A stretch of DNA of 64,000 nucleotides from the NCBI GenBank assembly GCA_910575605.1, contig CAJTEW010000002.1, positions 140,990 to 204,989 of the forward strand, in the 5' to 3' direction. The stretch is from Lachnospiraceae bacterium (lineage in GTDB: Bacteria > Bacillota > Clostridia > Lachnospirales > Lachnospiraceae). The translations under genes and the position numbers were made by a program. The notes under the pieces are model-generated. The model was not told the DNA's origin. It did not search any database and saw nothing but the letters and a program-made list of their open reading frames with translations. The number at the start of each line of letters is the position of its first letter. Position 1 is the stretch's first letter. Below are positions 1-9,700 of the stretch, piece by piece.

Positions 1-144
1 TCCGGCGCCGGTTTCACCTACCAGGCCTAAGGCCTCCCCTTCCTTTATTTCAAAGTCAATGCCATTGACCGCTTTTGCAGCAGAGTCGCTTGTGACATAG
101 TGGACATGAAGGTTTTTAACTTCTAAAACCGTATTGTTTTCCAT
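1..144 (-). CDS. oppD: Oligopeptide ABC transporter ATP-binding protein, N-terminal part
   Basis: The minus strand from 144 reads [16 protein letters not shown] and runs off the window into [23 protein letters not shown], which leads into the Walker A loop of an OppD/DppD ATPase. A good AGGAGGT site lies just upstream (about 150-156). The gene follows the two permease genes in the same direction with an 18-bp gap, so the three form one operon. The protein would sit on the inner face of the membrane and hydrolyse ATP to drive peptide uptake. Only about 48 codons are visible, so the specificity (oligo- or dipeptide) cannot be told. Confidence 0.85.
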   Translation of the reverse strand, partial: MENNTVLEVKNLHVHYVTSDSAAKAVNGIDFEIKEGEALGLVGETGAG

Positions 145-161
145 TTTTTACCTCCTAGTTG

Positions 162-1703
162 TTATTTCAGCTTCGGGTCAAGAGCATCACGAAGCCCGTC
201 ACCAAAGAAGTTGAAAGCTAATACGATGATGATGATAGCAATTCCCGGGAAAATAGCAATGTATGGATTTGTCTCAAGGAAGGTCGAACCTGCTTTTAAG
301 ACGTTTCCCCATTCCGGGACATGTGCTTCTACACCGATTCCCAGATAGGATAGGGAGGAGGTGGAAAGCACCGCCGAACCAATACCCATGGTAGCCTGTA
401 CAATAACCGGCGCCAGTGAGTTTGGAATAATGTGCTTAAAAATAATCGTACCATTCTTTGCACCGCAGGCCTTTGCTGCTTCGACAAATTCCTGATTGGA
501 AATTCCCATAACCTGTGCGCGGACTGTCCGGGCATAGGACGGAATCATAGATACAGAAAGGGCTAAAATCAGGTTTATCGTACTTACACCAAAAGCGGCA
601 ATAATTGCTATCGCCAGCAAGATACTTGGCACCGCATGTAGTACGTCTAGCACACGCATGATAACATTGTCCTTTCTTCCGCCGTAGAAGCCAGCCATTG
701 CACCTAAAAGGCCGCCGATAATAATTGGGACGATGGTGGAGATGATACCAATTATGAGAGAAATGCTCGCACCAAATATGATTCTTGTAAATACACAGCG
801 TCCGTAATCGTCACAGCCAAAAGGATACATCAGGCTAGGCTTAGCAAGCCTTGCGGCAAAGTTATTGGAAATTGCGATGTCATAGTCAAAGGTAAGGTTG
901 GAACCAATAGAGATTGAAATAAACAATACGACAAAAAACATACCGATTACTGCAGTGTAGTTTCGGAAAAGACGTTTAATAACGTCAATCCACTCTACGC
1001 TTACCTCTTCATTTTTGTTAAAATACTTTCCGAGTGCTATTAGTCCAAGCATAAAGGAAAATACATTTCCAAGTGCAATTCCCAAAAGACAGATGACAGC
1101 AAAAGGAAGGAACTTTTTGTCTGGTTTTTTACCGAAGGTATATTTGCTTACTGCCGCAATAACGACTAGATTCAATACCGCGTAAAGAGCGTAAAATCCG
1201 ATTCCAGTCCAAAAGGTATATACAATCGTATCTTTAAATAAGTTAAACAGAGAAATCAGGATAACAAATATATTAACTAAGAGAGAATATACTGCAAGCT
1301 GATACTCCAGATTTTTCTCCTTTTTTAAAAGCATTGCTCCGGCAATAAACACGAGGAAATTACCTGTGACAACAGAAGGAAGCAGCAAAATCCCCATTTT
1401 TCTGGTAATATTAGAAATTTCGCCGGCTGTGCCAGTAATCTCTTTCTCAATTTTCTTTACGATTATAAATTGAACAAGGAACTCCAGTCCGTAAATTGCA
1501 GTAATGATTCCTATGACTGTAGAAATCTCTTCTCCTTTTACAAGGGGAAGCAGCACCTGCCATAGTACGAGAAGCAGCGCTAATACTCCTGTCACCTGAA
1601 AAGCGAGTCTGGAGGTTGTAAATTCAAGGGAGCCACCTAGTTTTCTTTTATTTACCTTTTTTAAATACAGGCTTTCATTTTTCGTTTGTGCATTTTTAGC
1701 CAT
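162..1703 (-). CDS. oppC: Oligopeptide ABC transporter permease (OppC/DppC family) with long N-terminal membrane extension
   Basis: The last 200 or so of 513 residues are a standard binding-protein-dependent permease domain: a conserved entry helix, the extracytoplasmic stretch YPFGCDDYGRCVFTRI, and the EAA loop near EAAKACGAKNGTIIFKH that contacts the ATPase. Family members are usually about 300 residues. Here roughly 230 residues with about six hydrophobic segments precede the usual first helix (near residue 250). No frameshift is seen, and the ATG at 1703 has an AGGAGA site, so the extension looks genuine. It lies between oppB and oppD in one operon. Transport of peptides is inferred from family. 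Confidence 0.88.
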   Translation of the reverse strand: MAKNAQTKNESLYLKKVNKRKLGGSLEFTTSRLAFQVTGVLALLLVLWQVLLPLVKGEEISTVIGIITAIYGLEFLVQFIIVKKIEKEITGTAGEISNITRKMGILLLPSVVTGNFLVFIAGAMLLKKEKNLEYQLAVYSLLVNIFVILISLFNLFKDTIVYTFWTGIGFYALYAVLNLVVIAAVSKYTFGKKPDKKFLPFAVICLLGIALGNVFSFMLGLIALGKYFNKNEEVSVEWIDVIKRLFRNYTAVIGMFFVVLFISISIGSNLTFDYDIAISNNFAARLAKPSLMYPFGCDDYGRCVFTRIIFGASISLIIGIISTIVPIIIGGLLGAMAGFYGGRKDNVIMRVLDVLHAVPSILLAIAIIAAFGVSTINLILALSVSMIPSYARTVRAQVMGISNQEFVEAAKACGAKNGTIIFKHIIPNSLAPVIVQATMGIGSAVLSTSSLSYLGIGVEAHVPEWGNVLKAGSTFLETNPYIAIFPGIAIIIIVLAFNFFGDGLRDALDPKLK

Positions 1704-1721
1704 TTTAAATGTGTCTCCTCT

Positions 1722-3134
1722 CTAATAATTTTTCATCTTCGATTTGATTCGTGGATCTATAAAGGCATATAGAATATCCACAATCAGATTCATCAGTGAA
1801 ACAACAAAGGAGATGTAGACCACACCCGCCAGAACAACTGGAATATCCGGGATGAACTGCTTGTCTACAATGTAGGATCCAATACCGTTAATATTGAAAA
1901 CCTTCTCTGTTACGGCAGCTCCTCCCATCAGGTTTCCAAAAGACATACCAATCATTGTAACGATAGGTATCAGGGCGTTTCCTAAAATATGCTTTAATAC
2001 AACCTTTTTTTCCGCAAGACCCTTCGCGCGTGCTGTAAGGACATAATCTGAGTTTTTGACCTCAAGCATGGACGACCGGGTCATACGGGCAATGGACGCC
2101 GACATACCTGTACCGACGACAATTGCCGGCATAATAAGGGTAACCCAGTTGCCGGGCTGGAAAGTAGCCGGAACCCATCCCATATTGATGGAAAATTCTA
2201 AAATCAGCATAAGGCCCAGCCAGAAGTTAGGAATTGACAAGCCTAAAAGAGCAATAAACATGGCGATATAGTCAAATGAAGAATAAGGCTTAATCGCTGA
2301 AACAATTCCCGCTGGAACTGCAATAATAAGTGCAACTACCATAGAAGAAAAGGTAACCTGCATCGTAATCGGGAATTTTGCCATAATCGCAGTCATAACA
2401 GGCTCGTTACCCTGATATGCATTTCCCAAATCAAAGGTTAACAGATTCTTAAAGGTGTCAAAAAGCTGTGTCAGATACGGCTGGTCCAGTCCGTAAATGT
2501 GATTAAAATTAGCAATCTGCTCTGGTGTGGCAGTCTGCCCCAGAATATTCATTGCAGCATCCATCGGCGCGATATAAAGGATGGTAAATACCAGCCATGT
2601 TACGCCGAAAAGAACAAATATCATCAAGAATAAACGTTCTGTGATATATTTTGCGATTGGACGCATAAACAGCAGCATTAAAATATACATCGGGAATGAT
2701 AATACAAAGGATACTGCCATAAATGCAGGATTCTGCATTAATTCTGCATAGCATGATACAAGGGTGATTTCATGGACCTTCTGCATCTCTGCTTGTTCTT
2801 TTGTTTTGTCATTCAGAAGCTGTTCAAAATTTTTATCGGCAATTGCTCTTGCCTGTTTCTGCGCTTCGCTTTCAGACATTGTTTTCTTGAAATATTCATT
2901 TTTTTTCTGGACCTGAACCAGAGCGTCCTGAAAAAACTGCTCCTTTAGGTCCTGCATCTCCCTCTGTCCCCGCAGCTCTTCCTTCATTCCGGCAAATGCA
3001 TCTTTGCCTTTTTTTGTTTTGTAGACAATATGTACTGCCAGCATTGTGAAGAAGCCCAGAATCCATAACCAGATGCGGTACTGTGAACTGCGATACATTC
3101 TTGCAAATGTATCATTAATTTTTTGGCTCTTCAT
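1722..3134 (-). CDS. oppB: Oligopeptide ABC transporter permease (OppB/DppB family) with charged N-terminal insert
   Basis: The protein has 470 residues; typical OppB has about 310. The C-terminal 310 residues match the family: the helix LFLMIFVLFGVTWLVFTILY, the segment PEQIANFNHIYGLDQP, and the EAA loop near TARAKGLAEKKVVLKHIL. Ahead of it are one hydrophobic segment (about residues 20-40) and a highly charged, probably coiled-coil stretch (about 40-125), then another hydrophobic segment. It is the first gene of the operon oppB-oppC-oppD, with an AGGAGG-type site before ATG 3134. The function is secure from the permease domain; the role of the insert is unknown. Confidence 0.88.
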   Translation of the reverse strand: MKSQKINDTFARMYRSSQYRIWLWILGFFTMLAVHIVYKTKKGKDAFAGMKEELRGQREMQDLKEQFFQDALVQVQKKNEYFKKTMSESEAQKQARAIADKNFEQLLNDKTKEQAEMQKVHEITLVSCYAELMQNPAFMAVSFVLSFPMYILMLLFMRPIAKYITERLFLMIFVLFGVTWLVFTILYIAPMDAAMNILGQTATPEQIANFNHIYGLDQPYLTQLFDTFKNLLTFDLGNAYQGNEPVMTAIMAKFPITMQVTFSSMVVALIIAVPAGIVSAIKPYSSFDYIAMFIALLGLSIPNFWLGLMLILEFSINMGWVPATFQPGNWVTLIMPAIVVGTGMSASIARMTRSSMLEVKNSDYVLTARAKGLAEKKVVLKHILGNALIPIVTMIGMSFGNLMGGAAVTEKVFNINGIGSYIVDKQFIPDIPVVLAGVVYISFVVSLMNLIVDILYAFIDPRIKSKMKNY

Positions 3135-3189
3135 ATCTTCCTCCTATCTCAATTAGTGTATAGTTAATACATCATAAAAATTTAATAAA

Positions 3190-3217
3190 TTCATAAGAAA
3201 ATATTGAAATTTGACAA
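3190..3217 (-). promoter_or_regulatory. Probable sigma-A promoter of the opp operon
   Basis: On the minus strand TTGTCA (3217-3212) is followed after 16 bp by TATGAA (3195-3190), about 55 bp upstream of the oppB start. The surrounding sequence is strongly A/T-rich. The -10 match is moderate. Confidence 0.45.
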
Positions 3218-3318
3218 GCAATGAGGAAAAACGGCGAAAAGTACAAAAAATGCCGTATTAAGATGAAAAAATATTGTTCATTTTGTATGTTTTTTTATCA
3301 AAGTGGATAGAGAGCTTT

Positions 3319-3395
3319 GGGGACGTAGTAAAATGAAAAAGTGCCTGTCCCCTACCCAGGTGGGGACAGGCACTTTTTCATTTTACTACGTCCCC
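3319..3395. repeat. REP-like palindrome, copy 1
   Basis: Two perfectly complementary 34-base arms (3319-3352 and 3362-3395) flank a 9-base centre that itself nearly pairs. The inner arms carry GTGCCTGTCCCC and GGGGACAGGCAC. A diverged copy of the same design lies at 37834-37903. Repeats of this kind, with a GGGGACAGGCAC core, are typical of REP elements mobilised by Y1 (RAYT) transposases. Assignment to that class is from memory of the family, not a search. It sits immediately upstream of the -35 box of the next gene. Confidence 0.75.
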
Positions 3396-3398
3396 AGA

Positions 3399-3427
3399 TT
3401 GACTTTTCGCAGGGGGGATATTATAAT
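3399..3427 (+). promoter_or_regulatory. Sigma-A promoter of the M24 peptidase gene
   Basis: TTGACT (3399-3404), a 17-bp spacer, and a perfect TATAAT (3422-3427). The expected transcription start near 3434 rules out the upstream TTG start at 3436 and favours ATG 3460. The -35 box starts only 4 bp after the REP-like palindrome. Confidence 0.8.
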
Positions 3428-3459
3428 GAGTTTAGTTGAAAAGAAAGGTTGGGGTAACA

Positions 3460-4545
3460 ATGGATCAAGGAAAGGTTTCAAGAGTTTTAAAGTCTATGGA
3501 AGAGCACGGAGTACCGCAGATGATTATATCTGACCCTGTAGCGATTTTTTATCTGACAGGCAAGTGGATCGCTCCGGGTGAAAGGCTGTTAGCGCTGTAT
3601 CTGAATGTAAATGGAAATCATAAGCTTGTTATCAATAAGCTGTTTCCGCAGGAAAGGGATCTTGGCGTAGAACTTGTATGGTATGATGATATTGAGGACG
3701 GTGTAGAGATTCTTAGCAGGTTCGTGGAAAAGGATAAGGTTATGGGAATTGATAAAACCTGGCCGGCAAGATTCCTGCTTCGTCTCCAGGAGCTGGGCGG
3801 AGGAAGTAAGTTTGTAAATGGTTCACCGATTGTTGACTATATCCGTATGGTTAAGGACGAGAAGGAAAAGGAGCTTATGAGAGAGTCTTCAAGGCTTAAT
3901 GATATTGCCATGGAGAAGCTGATTCCGTGGGTAGCTAAGGGACTTACAGAAAAGGAGCTTAATGCAAAGGTTCGTGAGATATATAAGGAGCTCGGCTGTG
4001 AAGATGTTTCCTTTGACCCGATTACAGCTTATGCAAAAGGAGCTGCTGACCCGCATCATGTAACAGACGATTCCAAGGGAAAACGCGGTGACTGTGTTAT
4101 TCTTGATATCGGTGCTTTTAAGGATAATTATGCATCTGATATGACAAGGACCGTATTTATAGGTGAGGTTTCTGACCGTGCAAAAGAAATCTATGATATT
4201 GTTGTAGAGGCCAACAGACGCGGTATCGAGGCTGCAAAGCCAGGCAACAGAATGTGCGACGTAGATCTTGCGGCAAGGAATTATATCGAAGAAAAGGGAT
4301 ATGGACAGTATTTCACACATAGAACCGGACACTCCATTGGCCTTGAGGACCATGAGTTCGGTGATGTATCTTCTGTAAATGAGGATATTATTAAGGTTGG
4401 TCAGTGCTTCTCTGTAGAGCCGGGTATTTATCTCGCAGACGAGGGAATCGGTGTTCGTATTGAGGATCTTGTAATTATTACTGAGGATGGATGCGAAGTG
4501 CTGAATCACTATACAAAAGATTTGATTGTGGTTCCAGAGGAATAA
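3460..4545 (+). CDS. M24 family metallopeptidase (Xaa-Pro dipeptidase/aminopeptidase type)
   Basis: The N-terminal half (about residues 1-130) is a creatinase-like domain and the C-terminal half is the pita-bread M24 catalytic fold. The metal ligands are visible in order: Asp in DIGAFKDNYASD (two Asp), His in HRTGHSIGLEDHE, Glu in VEPGIYL, Glu in GVRIEDLVI. It should remove or split N-terminal Xaa-Pro residues in the cytoplasm, fitting a neighbour of a peptide importer transcribed the other way. The start at ATG 3460 (361 residues) follows from the promoter at 3399-3427 and a GGGG-containing site; a TTG at 3436 is less likely. Exact substrate is not predictable. Confidence 0.9.
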   Translation: MDQGKVSRVLKSMEEHGVPQMIISDPVAIFYLTGKWIAPGERLLALYLNVNGNHKLVINKLFPQERDLGVELVWYDDIEDGVEILSRFVEKDKVMGIDKTWPARFLLRLQELGGGSKFVNGSPIVDYIRMVKDEKEKELMRESSRLNDIAMEKLIPWVAKGLTEKELNAKVREIYKELGCEDVSFDPITAYAKGAADPHHVTDDSKGKRGDCVILDIGAFKDNYASDMTRTVFIGEVSDRAKEIYDIVVEANRRGIEAAKPGNRMCDVDLAARNYIEEKGYGQYFTHRTGHSIGLEDHEFGDVSSVNEDIIKVGQCFSVEPGIYLADEGIGVRIEDLVIITEDGCEVLNHYTKDLIVVPEE

Positions 4546-4597
4546 GCCCCCAATTATTAAAAAAATAAAAATTTATACGACGAAACATTTTTATAAT

Positions 4598-4646
4598 AAA
4601 TCCCTTTTGGAAATGGATACATGAATGTCATTTCCAAAAGGGATTT
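4598..4646 (+). terminator. Hairpin terminator after the M24 peptidase gene
   Basis: An 18-bp perfect stem (4598-4615 with 4629-4646) starting AAATCCCTTTTGGAAATG and followed by TTTTGATTTTT. It lies 52 bp after the stop codon. Confidence 0.8.
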
Positions 4647-4685
4647 TGATTTTTAAAATTTCTTAGTTTACTTTGGAAAAAAAGT

Positions 4686-4713
4686 GAGCCTTTTTTTATT
4701 TTAGGCTCTCTTT
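4686..4713 (+). terminator. Second short hairpin with T-run
   Basis: GAGCCT (4686-4691) pairs with AGGCTC (4703-4708), followed by TCTTTT. It is a weaker back-up terminator behind the first one. Confidence 0.45.
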
Positions 4714-4938
4714 TATTAGATAAACAAAAATAATCGGGCAGAGCTAAAGATAATTATAGAGAACCGCATGCGGCAGACAGATACAGGATGGAAGCTCCCT
4801 TCCGGCAGGAAAAAAGAATCCCCATGCAGTAATTACTGTACACAGAGGACTGCCAAGTGCGGTATTATTTACGGATCTTGATAAGCTGAAAATGAGTGGA
4901 GGATGAAAGTATACTCCCTAGTAACATGAGCTTACATA

Positions 4939-5535
4939 CTAATTATATTCTTTGGATAGTAGTAGCTTAGCTGCTACAGGTATATTTATTCTCTTCTTAT
5001 ATAAAAGGAAACGCAAAAGAGGGGCAGGAGAGCAGATGTTAAAAGAAAGATATCCACATTTTTATTATTAGACCTTTGAGTAGAATAGTATTCGCACAGA
5101 TATATTTGGAATTGAAGAGGCAGAAGATATTAAGGGCACAGAATACTGGAGGGTGTTGAATACAGCCAGGGAGGGTATTATGGTTTACCTGACTATCCCC
5201 AATATAATATAAATGCTAGTCTTTCTATTTATCATGGAAAAGAGGAGGATGTGATTCAGACCGGGGCAGGGCATCTAAATGCAACAACTGCCGGGAATAT
5301 TTGGAGCCATATGCTTAATGTGATTAGCACAAGCAGGGAGCCGGAAATAGGAGTGGGAAGCCCTATTTATGCTGTTGAAAATGAGTTAGAAAATGCGAAG
5401 GAGAATGATATTATTACATTTTACGGTTTTGAGCCTGATGGAAGAATTTATATTGGCAGAGTGAAGTTTACAATTCTGTATAGGGGGAAGAGTTCTGAAA
5501 ATTCTCACATCCTTTTAGCAGATACCGTCTGGTGA
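4939..5535 (+). pseudogene. Decayed gene for a membrane-anchored protein of unknown function
   Basis: One reading frame gives SLAATGIFILFLYKRKRKRG (a membrane helix with a basic stop-transfer) and then LKERYPHFYY, is broken by TAG codons near 5069 and 5081, continues as IRTDIFGIEEAEDIKG, and shifts frame near 5136 into LEGVEYSQGGYYGLPDY. It then stays open to the stop at 5533-5535, ending SSENSHILLADTVW. Two nonsense codons and a frameshift mark it as a pseudogene; the piece from GTG 5251 (94 codons) is only its tail. I do not recognise the family. From 4714 to 4938 I see no gene. Confidence 0.5.
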
Positions 5536-5552
5536 AAACCTAGTTTTTTTGT

Positions 5553-5579
5553 TAAGTTTTCTCCTTCTTCTGCCGATAT
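5553..5579 (+). promoter_or_regulatory. Sigma-D (flagellar sigma) type promoter
   Basis: TAAG (5553-5556), 15 bp, then GCCGATAT (5572-5579). The sigma-D consensus is TAAA-N15-GCCGATAT, so only one base differs. It lies 43 bp before the start of the next gene. Confidence 0.65.
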
Positions 5580-5622
5580 AAAAAGTAAGGGAAATACGGG
5601 CTGCTCAAAGGAGGTGCTTTGG

Positions 5623-6498
5623 TTGAATTTTTTAACGGTTCAAAGTTTGAATACATATACTAAAAATATGGAAATGCAGATGAAGTGGCAGAGAAAAAAA
5701 GAGACGGGTGATTTTACTGCTGATGGGAGCACAAAGCTTGATGCAGTAAGCAGACAGGCGGAGGAGATCAGGAAAGCTAATGCGGACGGCTCTAATAAAA
5801 TGTCAAACCAGATTGATATGAAGCTTAACAGTGGTCAAAAACTGACGGCAGAAGAGATGGAATATCTTCAAAAGCATGATCCGCAGAAATACCAGAAGGT
5901 GAAGCAGATAGAGGCAGAGCAGGAAAACTATGAAAAGGAATTAAAACGGTGCAAGACAAAGGACGAGGTTCAGCGTGTGAAAATGGCTCATACCGCAGCC
6001 TCTTTTAGTGCTGTAAACAGTATTATGAATAATCCTGTTATTCCGGAGAATAAGAAGTTTGAGCTTATTATGCAGGAGCATCGGAAAAACATGGCTATAG
6101 AAGAGACCACAAGGGCATTTGTGGAGAGTGGGAAGTATGCAAAGCTTCCGACTGAGGAAGAACGTCTGAAGGCGGAAAAGGATCTGAAGGAAGCAGAAGA
6201 GGCAGAGCTTCACCCAGAGGAGAAGCCGGAAGGTGAAGAGCCAGTAAAGGCAAAAGATAATAATACGGATGATACACAGGAAGTTCTGGATGCCGGAGCG
6301 GAGACACTTCGTCAGGCAGAAACAGAGGCGGCGAAAAGAGAAGCAAAAGCTACGATAAATGAACGGGAGATGACCCGTGCACAGGCAGAGACATCACCAG
6401 AGGCGATGAAGGTTAAACGCGCAAAAGCACAGGCGGCTTATAAGATGAGCCGGCCGGAAGGTGTGTCTGTAAAAACGCTGGATGTTAAGGTGGAGTAG
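5623..6498 (+). CDS. Charged coiled-coil protein, possible sigma-D regulon member
   Basis: The gene is best started at TTG 5623: the AAAGGAGG site at 5607-5614 overlaps the alternative GTG 5614 and gives good spacing to 5623. The protein (291 residues) has no signal peptide or membrane helix. It is rich in Glu, Lys, Gln and Ala and predicted to be largely helical, with an acidic, proline-containing stretch around residues 190-220 and a conserved-looking C-terminus, AAYKMSRPEGVSVKTLDVKVE without its last residue. The central part has QKHDPQKYQKVKQIEAEQ. I cannot name the family. The sigma-D-like promoter suggests expression with motility or cell-separation genes. Confidence 0.75.
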   Translation: MNFLTVQSLNTYTKNMEMQMKWQRKKETGDFTADGSTKLDAVSRQAEEIRKANADGSNKMSNQIDMKLNSGQKLTAEEMEYLQKHDPQKYQKVKQIEAEQENYEKELKRCKTKDEVQRVKMAHTAASFSAVNSIMNNPVIPENKKFELIMQEHRKNMAIEETTRAFVESGKYAKLPTEEERLKAEKDLKEAEEAELHPEEKPEGEEPVKAKDNNTDDTQEVLDAGAETLRQAETEAAKREAKATINEREMTRAQAETSPEAMKVKRAKAQAAYKMSRPEGVSVKTLDVKVE

Positions 6499-6663
6499 GC
6501 AGGCTGGCCGCCTGTCTGCTTTCTTATTTTTATGGCTGGATTTTTGTTACTGATTCATAGAGATTTAACCTTACTGCGATATAAAGCCGTCTTTGGGTAA
6601 AGGTTCATATTAATACTTATTTTCAGTAACAGATTTTTCTAGCTGGGAAAGCCTTTCAGAGTG

Positions 6664-6692
6664 TTGACAGTGTTTTTTTTTGACTATATAAT
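6664..6692 (+). promoter_or_regulatory. Strong sigma-A promoter of the surface protein gene
   Basis: Perfect TTGACA (6664-6669), 17 bp, perfect TATAAT (6687-6692). Expected RNA start near 6699 leaves a leader of about 80 bases. The spacer contains a run of T that could vary in length and change expression. Confidence 0.85.
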
Positions 6693-6781
6693 TGATATTA
6701 TAAATTTTAAGAAGAATAAAATGGATAAGTATGCGATAAGCATAAAGTGACAGTCAATAAAATACAGGGAGTGAAATGTAG

Positions 6782-9700
6782 ATGAAAATGAGAAAAACAG
6801 TAAAACGGACACTAGCATTTGTTACAGCTATTGTGCTGACCGCCAGTATGGCTGTAGTTCGGGTATCAGCGGAAGAGATTCAGGATGATGTCCTTTTGGA
6901 GGACACTTCTCAAGAAGAAGGGGAGGACAGTTTCCAGGAGGATACCAGCCAGGATGATATTCAGGAGGAATGGCAGGAGCCAGAGACAAAAGTGTCTGGC
7001 GTGAGAGAGACTCTAAATCTTTCTGAATACATAAGAAATATGGATTGGGGATATTTTAGTGAGGCTCCGGACAGCGGCAGCTGGATTGGACGTATGGGGC
7101 TTCCGGATTTTGCTGTAAACCTGTATAATACATTGGCGGCGGGCGCGGATAATGACGGCGTTGACGATATATTGATTGAGGATAGTGTTTTTACAGAAGA
7201 GCAGGCGCTTACAGTAAATTATAGTAATGGAAAGAAAGACGTTTTCAATGCGATTGAAGTGCTGAATGTTACTTATGATGCGAGGATGGCAGATGAGGAA
7301 TGGGATGCTGTCCGTGAGAATATTTGTCAGGCTTATTATGCATTTCTCTTAGATTATCCGAGAGTGTTCTGGCTAAAGGATAGTCTTAAGGTTACTCGTG
7401 TGCTTACGGAAGAGACAGATGAGACGGGCGTAACCTATTATAATTATAAGGTTTATCTTCTTCTGAAAAATTATGGAAGAAAATATGATATCCGCGGTAA
7501 AAAATATCAGAGCGCTGAAGCAATCCGTGCAGTTGTTGCAGAGAGGGAGGCAAGTGTTCAGGAAGTATTAGCAGGAGTGTCAGGTGGTAATACAGCAGAT
7601 ACGATTGCATATTTCAAGGATAATATTAAAGTAGTTGCAAAGAATATAGGTACAAGTACTGACAATGTGGCACGTGCACTTAAGATACTCTGTAATGATG
7701 CAGGAATTCCGTGTGTATTGGCGTCAGGGTCAGGGGGAGGACTGGAAGCCTATATGCTGGTAGACGGCGCATGGCTTACAACAGATCAAGTCGATCAGAA
7801 GATTGCTGATGAGAAGAAGGCGGCTGAACAAAAGAAGGCAGAGGCCGGGAAGGAGCAGGATAAGAAGGAAGAAGAGTCAAAGAAGGCGGCTGCTCAGCCG
7901 GCAGTAAGAAGTGCAAGGACAATGACAGTGGCAGATGCAGCTTCAAATCCGATGGTGAGAATCGCCGATGGTAGTTTTAAATTAGACGGCCAGCCTATAA
8001 GTGAAGACGAACTGGTGGCTAAAATTGCAATACCGGGAGAAGGTAAAAACATATTCGGAAATTCATGGGATTTTATACTAGACATAAAAGAAAGCCTTGT
8101 GGGTCTCGAGTATACGACGGCGTCTGGGCAAAGTGCAACAGATATTAAATTTGAGCTGACAGGGGATAAAAATATTTATCCTTCAGCAGGAAATCAGGCA
8201 TATACAGTGCATTTTTCATCCGCGGCTGTACCTGACGCAAATGGTAATATTGGCGGGCGTACAAACATAGAGAAACAAAAACTTACGGTTTCTAAAAATA
8301 CACTTAGTTATCAGCGAGAATATAGAACGGAAAAATTTACGCAGAATCAGGGCACAAACGTGTTTCTTGACGGCGTTGTAAGTAGTGGACCATCAGTAGC
8401 AGAACGTGAGGTTGTAGCAGAGCTATCTGTAGTTCGGGATGAAAATGTGACCAATACGGGGGAGATGAACATTCTGGACGGTACGATTAATGTAGATGTA
8501 AAATTGAAGGGGAGGGGTGCAGGTAATTATGAATTTGCAGACGGAGGTAATACTGCGAGAATATCAGAAATACCGTATTCATGTCGCCCACAGGAACTTT
8601 CAAGAAATGAAGTAGTAGTAGAATTGGAACCAGCAAGGTTTACATATACCGGAGAAAGATGCGAACCTAAACCTACAGTAACAATAAAGGGAGAAGTGAT
8701 GTCCCCTCAATTTGACTATAAGATTACTTATGGCACAAATCTTACGGAGGCATCCTTACCTAATGATGACGCTACGTTTGTTAGGATTCTTCCGGCAGGT
8801 AACCCAAGAAAATATACATGGGATACAAGTTTAATAGATGTGAAGAAGCCATATGTTATTGAGAAAGCAGCTTGGGATAAATCTGAAAAGGATGTGTCCG
8901 ATACAATTAGATACGGAAAAATGAAAGAGCTGGACTTGTCAGAATATATGCCATCTGATGCAAGTATTATAAGTGCTACAATTTTAGATACCAATATTAT
9001 TCGAGATGCTGGCTCGGCAACAAATAATGGCGCTACATTGCAGTATGAGGTAAGGGATGATTCTACGCTGATTAATTCTGAAGGAAAAATCAATGTTAAT
9101 GTTGGAGGCTCTAGAAATTATGAGGACTATTCTATCCTTGTTACGGTAAAGGTCCTTGATAAGCTGGATCAAGAGGATTTCAGGTTTCAGCAGGAAGTTA
9201 TGAAACTACCGAAAAAAGGAACTGCATCTGTTGCTGTTGAGGCAGTAGAGGGAAGCACAGTAACATATGAAAGTAATGACAGTTCTATTGTTGATGTGAA
9301 AAATGACGGCACAATACGCGGTGTCAGTGAAGGAGAAACGACAATAACAGCGAAAGCGACAGCGATAGGGGACTATAAAGCGAAAACGATTAGGTGCAAG
9401 GTTAAGGTGGTTCCACAAAAGAACACAGTTACTACATCAGTGGCAGTTGAACAGGGAGAATATCAGTATAAGTTAGAAATTGAAAAAGGTATTTCCCAAA
9501 AACCGGCTAATCTTTCTATGGAACTGGCTGATATTGAAACCCGCCTGAAGGAGGAAATTCTTGCTCTTGATTCGGGTATACCACAGGAAAATATTCAGGT
9601 GTATGATGTAACATTACTTAGAAGATTTATTGATCTTGAAGATGCAGAAGCCAGCCGTTCTTATGACTGGGAAGTTGTGGATACTGATGATGAGTTTCCG

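Noticed and set aside
329-535. Open frames on the strands opposite or overlapping the opp genes and other housekeeping genes
   Set aside because: They have no ribosome binding sites or family resemblance and lie wholly inside well-supported genes in another frame.
3319-3395. Palindrome as an ordinary terminator
   Set aside because: It lies between divergent genes with no transcript to end, has no T-run, and has a related copy elsewhere.
3303-3533. 76-codon ORF through the REP-like palindrome
   Set aside because: It crosses the inverted repeat and promoter, and overlaps the M24 peptidase start in another frame.
4939-5535. Two or three separate small genes
   Set aside because: The pieces form one continuous sequence broken by two stops and a frameshift, so a single decayed gene is the simpler view.
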